Shown here in pieces: positions 55,200 to 64,000 of a stretch of DNA of 64,000 nt (the stretch's first letter is position 1; each line of letters starts with the position of its first letter). The notes beneath the pieces were generated by a model. That model ran no database searches, was not told the origin of the DNA, and was given only the letters and a program-made list of their open reading frames with translations. This DNA is from Thelonectria olida (taxonomy: Eukaryota; Ascomycota; Sordariomycetes; Hypocreales; Nectriaceae), in contig JAGPYM010000033.1 in the NCBI GenBank assembly GCA_020736575.1, forward strand, positions 186,001 through 250,000. The letters are read 5' to 3'. The position numbers and the translations under genes are program-made.

Positions 55200-57430
55200 G
55201 CAATGTCTCTAAGAGTATTGTCGAATTTATCGCTTTTCGGTTTAGATTTAGTCTGTTAGTCAGTTTCTGTGTTTGAACGTAGTGTTCTGCGGATAGGAAC
55301 TTCGCTAGATGCGATAAGATCGCTGAGTTCCTCAGCTCCGGGATCAGTAAATACGGCTTCGTATTCAACGTTGTCTTCTTTATTAGAGTCATGAAAGGTA
55401 GATTCGTCAAAACGCATGTCTCTCGCATCGACAGCCTTATTGAGCTCTGGGACCCAGATCACATAGATCTTGGCCTTGTAGTCTCGGTAACCCACCATAT
55501 AGTCTTTGCGTGCTGTAGGGGTCATCTTGGCTGAGTTCTTCTGGTCTTTGCAGCGTACGAAGGTAAGGGCACCAAATGTGACGAGCTGAAGAGGTGACTC
55601 TTTAGCTTCGGCGCAAAGACGAAGATACTCACAATATCACTGATGAGGGGTTTTGTTGTCAGTCCCATTCGGCAGGAAGTTGTGTGTAAAGACAGAAGTA
55701 GCTTCTACCCAGGGCGAAAGAAATTCTAGTAGCTTTGCTGCAATAAGTGCTGTTCTGGCTAGGGCGAGTGTGGCCTTGGCTGTGGCTTCAGCCTTGCCAT
55801 CGCACTCGTGTGTCTTCGTAGGGGATCGGTGCCACTTGATACCTTTCTTGGCGATAAAGTTGTTCACTTGGCCAGCGATGCCAAGAAATTCCCTACCGTT
55901 GTCAGAATGAAGGATTTGGACTTCCAAACCTGTCTGTTTCTCGAGCTGGATGGTGAAGTCAATGATCTTTTGACTCATCTCGTCCTTCGTGCATGTGAAG
56001 GCTATGAAATGGTAGTCTGAATAGCCATCGGCAAATGGCACTGGATATGAGAACCCTGTCAGTGACTTGGGTGTGTGTGTGTGTGATAGTGTCGAGGTAG
56101 AGGACCTGAAGAGGTCTTGCTTGAATAGAGGGAGATCGCAAGATGATTTGCTTTGCTTTGCCTGGTTGGCAATCATGGCAATTGAATTCTTAAGGCTGAA
56201 TCTCGGTAGACGAATGCCACCCTATTCGCATGCCTTGTGTGCTTTGCGTGGGTTGGCATGCATAAATCGTGGAGTCATGAACTGAAGATCAACAGCTGCA
56301 AAGTGAGGCAGTTGATCAACTGGTTTCTTGGGGATCTTTGCGATCCTGATGACCGAGATGTTGTTCACCCATTTAACTTGGCGGACTTCTGTCCTGCAGT
56401 CTTTCAATTTGAAGGTGTCATTGTATGGATCAAAATCACCCCCTCAAACTTGAGTGTTCCAACACTGAGGGTGTTGATTGGTGAGTCGGGATTATTGTAA
56501 AGTACTGCTCCAATCTTCCAATCCACGTCACGCTCGGTAGAGGTACCAACATGGCGCAGGACTGGCCCGATTGCGGTGGCCTTGGCAGTACCCCCACCAG
56601 CCACACCCCAGAAGGGCCGGTTCTGGAAGTACACCGAAGGCGATGAACCGCTTCTTGTCATTGAAGATGGTATAGGCAGCACAGGACTCGCCAGCAACGG
56701 TGTCGTGATGTAAGAAGTCGTCAAATCCAGTGGGTTCGACGTCTTGTTGTGGTTGTTGAATGACCATCAAGTCGGTTGAGAGGGTGAGGGGAGCACGTGA
56801 GGGCCTACCCACCGTCATCTTTGTCGATGTTGTCTTTTGGAGGGTAAAAGGAGGGTTTGTTCTCTGGATAGCATGTCCAACAAGATTCAAGGTTCTTGGT
56901 GTGGCGTCCGCATTTTGCATCCCAGATCCAGTCAGGTGAACGTTTCTTCTTGCATACCGAACAGTCAATCATCGGCACTGAACGGTTCGGAGGCGACGTG
57001 GAGTCCTTGTCTCTTGAGGAGTCTCGATGAGGGGATTGACGTGTAGTTCGTCGTCGGGTTTGAGTCGTCGTACTGCTGTTCTGCGGTGCAGAAACCAGCA
57101 ACATGTCGGAGTTGGCTTCTTCGTCTGCCTTCTTCTTAATGTTTTACGCGAGGTTAGGCCATGTGAGAGTGCCTTTGCCGAATTCGCGTTGAAGGAAGCC
57201 ATGCCACTGAGGACATTGTTCCTTGATTCCTTTCAGGGCGATACTTAAAATGCCCTTATCAGTCTGTCCACAATCCGGCTGTTTGAGCCGATTGTGAAGA
57301 AAATGGAGAGAAGAGTTCCATGGTTTCAAAGGTGTGCCGTCAATCAGTTTGAGGATGATGAGCCGAGGGCTCATAACCAGTTGTGGGAGAAGCTGGTCCA
57401 TGAGATCAGGAAAGTGATGTATTGAGCTCT
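55200..57430 (-). pseudogene. degenerate Ty1/copia element (gag to integrase)
   Basis: On the minus strand, a Gag-like part (about 57400-57150, PWNSSLHFLHNRL, ALKGIKEQCPQWHGFLQREF), a cysteine-rich CSVCKKKRSPDWIWDAKCGR segment with a protease-like stretch (about 56970-56530), a pre-integrase part and an integrase core follow each other. The integrase shows DGYSDYHFIAFTCTKDEMSQ, QILHSDNGREFLG and TKTHECDGKAEATAKATLAL. The GKAEATAK segment keeps the glutamate. Then comes KMTPTARKDYMVGYRDYKAK. Several frame changes occur, and RT and RNase H are missing; AT-only DNA follows. It is unrelated in detail to the intact copia at 15-21 kb. Confidence 0.85.
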
Positions 57431-57595
57431 GGTGAAGTCATCCAGCCTTGCTAGCTACAACGGGGACATAGGGCAACCAGGGTTGGCCTCAGGCCACGAC
57501 GGAAAATGGAAGCCGACATTCTTCGTGCGAAGTCTTGTTCACGCTGCCGTCGCCCAGACTCAGTTGACTCATGTCCAGAGCGAATTGTAGAAGGC

Positions 57596-58291
57596 TTATT
57601 CGCCCGGGTCTACCATCGTTACGGCATTCCGCTCGGTAGGAGAATCTTTCTTTCGTGCCACCACCCACATAAACTCAGCGCCAAAGTCTGGATCATCCTC
57701 CTCCAATTTCCCATCGCCTGCCTGCAATACTTCCACTTGCAATAAGTCGAATCCGATTTCTGTCAGCAGTGCTCGATTCCCGTCGATGTCAAAGCTACTC
57801 CAGAACATTCCATATCCCAAGAATTCACCGTGGATTTCTTCCTGGTCGATGGTGGCGAGATTGAAAACAAAGACTCCGTTAGGCTTTAGCCAACTGTGGA
57901 TCTTGATGAGCATATCCTTGAGCTTCGACCGTGGGAGGTGGAACAGTGTGTAGAAACTGATTGCTCCATGGAAGCTCTGAGGCTCGAAAGTGAGTGCTGT
58001 CATGTCGCCCGCAACTAGCTCAGCATCCGGGAAGCGGGCCTTGGCCATTTCGACTTGCTTCGTCGAGATGTCATTTGCGACTACGCGTGCGCCTCGGTCG
58101 AGAAGCAGTTGCAAGACAGGGACTCCGGGGCCACACCCAAGCTCTAGAATGGAGGGTGAAGGTTGCAGCTCCTCAAGCAGCTTCTTGGCGTATCTCTCTC
58201 GCGGCGATTTCTGACTCTCGACCCACTGCAGATACCATTCTGTGATGTGGTCGTATGCGTATTCGACGATGCCTTCAGGTGCCTCAAACAT
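57596..58291 (-). CDS. class I SAM-dependent methyltransferase
   Basis: The 231-residue single-exon frame is complete. Motif I is SILELGCGPGVPVLQLLLD (about residues 48-66), then an acidic motif II end (VVANDIS), ELVAGDMTALTF and FHGAISFYTLFHLPRSKLKD, and finally PNGVFVFNLATIDQEEIHGE. The short length and lack of a targeting signal suggest a cytosolic small-molecule methyltransferase of the Methyltransf_11/25 type. It lies between copia and gypsy relics and near remnants of biosynthetic enzymes. The start at 58291 fits the fold, with MFEAPEGIVEYAYDHITEWY as lead-in. Confidence 0.85.
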   Translation of the reverse strand: MFEAPEGIVEYAYDHITEWYLQWVESQKSPRERYAKKLLEELQPSPSILELGCGPGVPVLQLLLDRGARVVANDISTKQVEMAKARFPDAELVAGDMTALTFEPQSFHGAISFYTLFHLPRSKLKDMLIKIHSWLKPNGVFVFNLATIDQEEIHGEFLGYGMFWSSFDIDGNRALLTEIGFDLLQVEVLQAGDGKLEEDDPDFGAEFMWVVARKKDSPTERNAVTMVDPGE

Positions 58292-58446
58292 GTTTTAGCG
58301 GATCACAGCACGTGGAAAACGTGGATCGGAGAGGCGGAAGATGGTGTTTGTTGAATGGTGCTAACTGCAGAAGGTGGCGTGTCATGATCGAACTTGTGGC
58401 CAAGCAGGCCCTCAGCTTTTAGCCGAAACGTCGCGCAGGGTAATTA

Positions 58447-59040
58447 GTGGGACGCAGCCCCCAAAGAAACGGCCACGCTGCGGTTGCTGCGGTAAGAAAG
58501 GCCATACGGCAACGGACTGCCGGTCAAACAACTAATCAGTCAACCCCGTGGCCTGAGCTCGAGGCCGCTCCTACGCGCCCCCCAACAAAAATAGCTCCGT
58601 ACCAGTTTCCCGCATGCCTTTCGGTTTAAAGACTGCCCCAGCTGTGCTCCAGCGATTCATGGGCTACACCCTTTCCTCTTTCTTCGAGGTTTGTTTTGTT
58701 TATATGGATGACGTGTTGATCTATTCGGACCGACTACGCGATCTGCGCAAAAAAGTACGGCAGGTCAAGAATCGCTGAAGTAACGAGTAAATCCCCCGCT
58801 CTGCCGAGACTCCCGTTGACAGACGGAATTTGTGGGGTTCGTTTGCAGATTCTTGCTCGAGAAACTCAACAAATTCGTGCTTGCGGCTTTCTTGTTAAAG
58901 TGCTTCATGTCATCGGGCACGTCGGGACGTGCCCGCTCTGGAGGTGATTTGTAAGAAGGTCGATGCCAGTTGTGAACTCGATGTCACTGGGTTTATACAG
59001 ATGTCGCTTTTAAAAGTTTTGTCCCGCGCTAAGGACGCCG
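58447..59040 (+). pseudogene. gypsy retrotransposon relic
   Basis: A Gag CCHC knuckle, CGCCGKKGHTATDC (about 58477-58520), is followed after a gap by gypsy RT. The RT reads RMPFGLKTAPAVLQRFMGYT and then VYMDDVLIYSDRLRDL (about 58612-58745). The YMDD aspartates are kept. Everything between, and nearly all after, is deleted or out of frame, and AT-only DNA begins at about 59045. Confidence 0.8.
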
Positions 59041-59044
59041 CTAG

Positions 59045-61955
59045 CGTAGGAAAAAGTAAAATAATACTAAATTTATATGGGCTAATTCTTTATATATCTA
59101 TTTGGTTGTTTAACCTTTCTTATATTTATTTCCTCTCTTTAACTTAATAATGTTTTTTATATAATTAGAAATATATTTAATTTAAGCTTAAATAGCTTTT
59201 TATAATAGTTTCTTTTAAGCTATATTTTAAGCTTTTATAATATTATTATAGTTTTTTAATATTTCTTTTTTAATAGTTTATCTTTTTATTTATAGCTAGG
59301 CTAGTTAAATAGTATTAAGGTCTAGGGAATTTTAATATTAAAATAGCCTTTTAATACTATTTATATTATAATAGTATTAGTATATATAATAGTTATAAGC
59401 TAGAGCTTTATCTTTTTAAATAAGAGTGCCTAGCTGGTTTTTAATATATTTTTTAATAACAGGAAATATTTTAAAAATTAAAATTATAGCCTAATATTAA
59501 TACTAATTAATCCTACTTTTTAAACCTTTTAAAAGCTTACTAGTTTATTTATTTTATTATTAAATTAGCTTTAAGCTAGGCAGTTAATAAAGATTTAAAT
59601 ATTAAATACTATTAGAAAGCTTTTTATTCTTTTTATATAAAAAGTTTAAATTTTTTATTTATTTTTTAAATAGCCTAATTAGCTGCTTTTTTTTCTATTA
59701 AAGTTTTTATAGCCTAATAGTATAAAAGGCCCTTTTTATTATAGGAAAAATAGTTTTAAAATATAAATTTAAATATACCTTTTTATCTTTTTTATATATA
59801 ATATTAAAAAAACTACTTATTTAACTTTCTCTATATATAATAACTATTATACTAATAAAATAGAATAATTAAAGTTTTATTAAATTAAATAATATTCTTT
59901 TAATCTTTTAAAATCTAGTTCTAATATTAAAAGCACTACTTTAAGTATTACTTTCTTATTTTTTTTATTAATTTAAACTTCCTTATTAGCTTAGTCTTTT
60001 TAAACCTAGCTTTTTAAAGAACTTGCTAAATAGTAATAGTTAAAATCTTAATTCTATTAATACTAAGCTCCCTAGTAATATTAGTATATAATTTTTCCTT
60101 ATTAAATTAATTATAATATACCTTAGTAATAATATTAACCTAAGCTTTATCTATTTGCTTTTTAAGTTAGCTGGAACAGTTAGTATTATAAAAATAAAAG
60201 TTTTAAAAAGTTAGAAGTTAATAATTAAAGTTAAAACTGCATTTAATAGTATAAGCATAAATGCAATTAACTTAATAGGTTAAAATACTAGTTATTTTTA
60301 CTATTTTTACTATTATTTTCCTATTAGAAGGGCTCTTAAGTATAATAATAAGAGCCCGGGTTATAATATTTATATTTAATATTATTATACTAATTAAAAA
60401 AGAAAAAAGAATAAAAAATAAAATAGTATTTAAAAAAATTAATATAAGAATTTTCCACTTACTTTTTCCTTTATTATAACTAATACTAGCATTTTAATAA
60501 AATAAAACTTTTAAAAGTAATATTTATAAACCTAATAAAACTTTATAATTAGTAATTTTTATAATTATATTAACTCTTTTATATATTTTTCTATTTAATT
60601 ACTTTACTTATTTCTATTAGGTTAATTGCTTTTAAACCCACTTAATCTATTTTTAAACTTTTTTTTTTATTTAACCCTTTTAGCTCCCCCCCACTTTTTA
60701 ACCCTTATATTCACTTGCCTATTTAATTTACGTTTTATTTTTAAACTTTTTTTCTATAGTCTTTTAAATAACTATTTAAATTATTACTACTATATATAAT
60801 AGCTTTTAAAGTTATAACTTTAAATTATTCCCTTATATTTTTTAAAAAATAATTAGTTATTTTAATTAAGCCTATTATTTTTTACTTAATTTATATGGCA
60901 ATTAAATTAGCTAACTTCTCTATTAAAAAAATTAAAATTATCTTTTTATATATTTAGTCTTTTAATTAGAATATAATAGTTTAAAAGGACTAGGTTAATT
61001 TTTTATATTACTTTTAATAGTATACTTATATTAGCTAATATAAAAATATTAAAAAGTTATAACTATTTAAAATGTTTATTAAGCTTTCTAATTAAATAAA
61101 TATATTTAAAGAAATTTATATAATTTAATAGATATTAAGCTATTATATTAATATTATTTTTTTAAATTATAATTTATTTAATTAGTAGGAAGTTAATTAT
61201 ATAAAGTTATATATTATATAATTAGTTAAGTTATATAAATTAAAGTTTAAAGAAATAGTATTTTTATATTAAAGGCTTAAAATAAGGTTTTTTAAATAAG
61301 GTTTATTTAATAAGGATTTTCACTTAAAAGCTAATTATAAACCCTATAAAAAAGCTTATTATAATAGATATAAGGCTGGGCTTTACTTATATTAACCTTT
61401 ATTATATATTAATATTAGGCTTATTTTAATAAATAATAAACTTAATAGAAATAGAAAGCTAAGTAATAAAAAGAAATTATATTATAATAAAAAGAAACTA
61501 TTATTTAAATATATTAAAATGTTTTTTAATAATATAAAGTAAAATATATAAAAGATTAATAATATTACTATTTTATAATAAATAAGAAAAATAATATATT
61601 TAAATATAATATTATATTATAATTTATATATTGGAGGCCCGGAATAAGGTTCCTTAAGTAGGGTTTACTTAGTAGGGACTTTTACCTTAAGACTAACTGT
61701 GAGCCCTATTAAGAAGCTTATTATAATAGATACAAGGCTAGGGTTTAGCCTGTATCGACCTCTATTATGGGCCTAGATTATTAGCTTTTTTAATAATAAT
61801 AATATTATAATTTATATTAATATTATAATTTAAAAATAAAATATAAAGTAAAATAAATTACATTTTTTATTATAATTATTATACTAAATTTAATAAATAT
61901 AAATATAAAATTTAATAATATTAATTATTATCTCAGCTATTATATTAATAAATAG
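59045..61955. repeat. 2.9-kb AT-only block with a less mutated island
   Basis: Base composition is nearly pure A and T. Residual C are almost always in CpT. The island at about 61625-61790 keeps normal C and G and reads TAGGGTTTAGCCTGTATCGA at its end; the same motif in mutated form precedes it at about 61265-61400 and appears at 28.7 kb. This looks like stacked, RIP-mutated retrotransposon ends, probably the continuation of the gypsy relic. No gene survives. Confidence 0.8.
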
Positions 61956-62600
61956 CTAAGTAAACAACTCCTCTGGCCTTGACAGCGCCCTAATGCTAAC
62001 GGCCGCACGCAATATTATTGCCATATCATGGTAGGCGTTCCCAATCTCGCGTTGTAAGTCCACGGCGATCCGGCCGACTCTTAGAACCCTGGCAGTGACG
62101 CCATGCGAAGCGGCGTGAAAACAAACCTGCTCGGCGAGCGCCTTGCACAGAGCGGCCGCCTGCGAATAGGTGCTCACCGAGGAATAAAAGTTCATCGACG
62201 CCCGAAGAGGAGATGTCCTACAAAGCGTAATCAAGTTCAATACGGTGGCGACGTTATCGTTCCCGATGTCGGAGCTGTGCACTTCCAAGCCGTCGTTCCA
62301 CGCGCAATGAACGACGACTCCGACGCAACGAGCAAGAGCGGTATGGTTAGAGGCTTCGAGGCAAGACTCGAGCGTTCAGTCTGAGTGAGAACTGGGAAGA
62401 TTTTGCTGCGGGGTTCCGTCGGCAGCGAATCGTAGACTTGGTTCTGGACTACCAGCGACTACCTGAGACGTGCAGTTCCCTCCGCGCCTGAAGAGCCACT
62501 TATGAGGCAGTATACGCAGTCAATTCTCTCGTCAACGGCGAGCTTTGCAACGACGTGGGCACCGAGCGAATCCGTAGCACCTGTTATCACCTGAGAATGT
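61956..62600 (-). pseudogene. NRPS-like thioester-reductase domain relic
   Basis: On the minus strand the start reads VITGATDSLGAHVVAKLAVD, then ERIDCVYCLISGSSGAEG. This is the Rossmann entry of NAD_binding_4 reductase domains. After a TAG and frame changes, VVVHCAWNDGLEVHSSDIGN follows, then YSQAAALCKALAEQVCFHAA and TARVLRVGRIAVDLQREIGN. These are the catalytic YxxxK region (here YSQAAALCK, with the lysine position changed) and the cofactor region. In complete enzymes the domain lies at the C-terminus of NRPS-like carboxylic acid reductases. Only this domain is visible, and its downstream side runs into AT-only DNA. Confidence 0.7.
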
Positions 62601-63517
62601 GAGCAGGGAGTCGATATCAAGTGAGGAAAAGGGGACGTACCGCCGATTATTTCTCAGCTTGTCGAGGCGTCATTTCCGAGGCTTGAACCGGACATCTTAC
62701 AGCGTGTCGAGGCGTGATCTCCAAGTCTTTGCCCCTCTGAAATGGACATCTTACAACATATGGAGGCGTGATTTCGATGTCATCCTCTTCTTCCTCGTCG
62801 TTTGGCCAGTTTTGTAAGTCGTGAGAAGACATGCTGAAATTCTCGATAAAGGCTGCTTAAAGACGATGTCTTGTTCAAGTTTGATGTTGTTAATCTGCAA
62901 GTTCTCGCTCTCCGAGGGCGGATAGTCGTGCTCTTCATAGTCGTACTTTGCACTTGATGTACATGCAGCGAATGCAGATGAAGGAATGAAGAAGTTCGTG
63001 TCATTGACAATGAAGACCTTGTCTCTATGTGAAGTGTCCGTACAGCAAGGTCTTGCGCGAAAAGGTTAATGTTGGGTTATTGTAACGGTTCGTAACTACT
63101 CCCGTCGAGCCTGAGCCTCCTGCTCCTATTAAACTTGCTCCTGCTAAGTCTGCCCCTATAGCAACTACTCCTACCAACCCTCCTGCTTCTATTCTAGTAC
63201 GCATCTTGCTCCTGATAAGCTTGCTTCTATTGCACCTACACCTACCATGCCTCCTGCTCCTATTGCGCCTCTTTTCCTGCTAAGCCTGTAGACTTTGGTA
63301 GCGTCGTAGGCCTCGTCACTCCCTTCTAAGCTCTAATACTACTACGTGCCCTTTACGGTGACGCTGACTGTTGTTCGAGAACATTCGTCAAGTGGCCACA
63401 AGTTCATCAGGGAAGCCTTGAGTCACCAGTATATTCTAGAAGTGAAAGTTTCCTCAGAATATGACTGGTATTCAGAAAACTGTTCTAATGCATCACTACA
63501 TCCCATCCACCCCAAGA
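62601..63517. repeat. no gene; two imperfect repeat tracts
   Basis: About 62650-62790 has three imperfect units of about 50 bp beginning GTCGAGGCGT(C/G)AT and containing GGACATCTTACA. About 63100-63300 has degenerate CCTCCTGCTCCTATT-type units that would encode Pro/Ala-rich sequence. Neither forms a supported gene. Confidence 0.5.
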
Positions 63518-63936
63518 CTAATATGCCGTCGACGCCGCCTGCCCACTTATCAACCACGTCACGCAGCCGTACGTACCATTGTCCGTGTAGCTACCGCCGT
63601 ACGTCTCATCCACTGTCGGCCCTTGGTTGCAGCTAGCAAGAGTATCGAGAGACTGCTGGCAGTAATCGCTCAACTGGAATTCCTTTACCGGCTGACACCC
63701 GTCTTGCAGGTCCTTGTCGGCGAAGACTTGGATGAGCACGCTGTGCTCAGCATCAATGTTGAAGGTGCCCTTCCTCATCTCAATCGACCCATCCGAGTCT
63801 GGCTTCAAGGTGGTTCCGTCACAGAAGCTGTCGATGCTGAATTCCTGTTCCGCTCTCGTGAAGGGGATAAATCCGAGTTCGTCTCCGAGGACGACGGTGC
63901 AACGGCATCGGTAGTTGGGCCCTGTTCCGTTCTGCA
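63518..63936 (-). CDS. 3' exon of a cysteine-rich, probably secreted protein
   Basis: An exon follows an intron with a donor at the window edge (GTGAGT, about 63996) and a likely acceptor CTTGCAG near 63937. The exon reads NYRCRCTVVLGDELGFIPFT and ends YTDNGTYGCVTWLISGQ. Seven cysteines and the C..sLDTLASCN....YGGSYTDNG...C.TW pattern recall C-terminal parts of fungal secreted glycoproteins, including class V chitinases of the killer-toxin-like type. The upstream part lies beyond the window, so identity is not settled. Confidence 0.55.
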
Positions 63937-64000
63937 AGACCGGCATATAATGACGATATCAGCTTCTGCGTCCCATGCGGTGAATATTTGCACTCACAAT

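Noticed and set aside
55256..55525. Separate host gene encoding an 89-residue protein
   Set aside because: It continues the integrase-proximal part of the copia relic (KDYMVGYRDYKAK) and is a retrotransposon remnant.

Overview
The window is nuclear DNA of a filamentous ascomycete. The evidence is short GT..AG introns with fungal-type donors, a Zn2Cys6/Fungal_trans regulator, HET-domain, DUF3433 and DUF3435 proteins, and two long AT-only tracts that look like repeat-induced point mutation (RIP). It is an accessory, transposon-rich region and not a conserved core. The species cannot be named from the sequence.

Layout. 0.1-11.5 kb: two related Tad-like LINE retrotransposons, head to head. The minus-strand copy is full length with a 13-bp target duplication; the plus-strand copy has two in-frame stops. 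11.9-15.0 kb: a hAT DNA transposon with 8-bp duplications sits inside a small MADS-like reading frame. 15.35-21.6 kb: a young Ty1/copia element with identical 123-bp LTRs, a TATAC duplication, an extra SANT/Myb-like ORF before gag and one UAG inside gag-pol. 21.66-22.8 kb: a minisatellite, a pogo/mariner-like MITE and a 5'-truncated LINE tail, followed by a short HMG-box gene. 25.0-27.65 kb: an intact five-exon DUF3435 tyrosine recombinase, the family of Starship captains, which reads leftward away from a 1.2-kb AT-rich block.

29.4-40 kb holds host-type genes: a Zn2Cys6 regulator, a casein kinase 1 paralogue, an AAA ATPase and an ankyrin protein joined head to head at a broken junction, and a HET-domain protein. 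A hAT-like MITE lies at 40.6-41.1 kb. 42.9-48.4 kb: a DUF3433 membrane protein, another polytopic membrane protein and a small secreted precursor with repeated Kex2 sites.

48.7-62.6 kb looks like a decayed biosynthetic neighbourhood. It contains a P450 pseudogene, an FrsA/Ayg1-like hydrolase pseudogene, a fragment that may be a transcription factor, an intact SAM methyltransferase and a relic of an NRPS-like thioester-reductase domain, mixed with copia and gypsy relics and a 2.9-kb AT-only block. The right edge cuts a cysteine-rich, probably secreted protein.

The most interesting candidates are the captain-like recombinase and its possible element edge, the copia element with its extra DNA-binding ORF and half-tRNA primer site, the Kex2-processed repeat peptide, and the decayed metabolite gene group. 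Exon junctions were placed by eye from splice signals and checked only for frame consistency.
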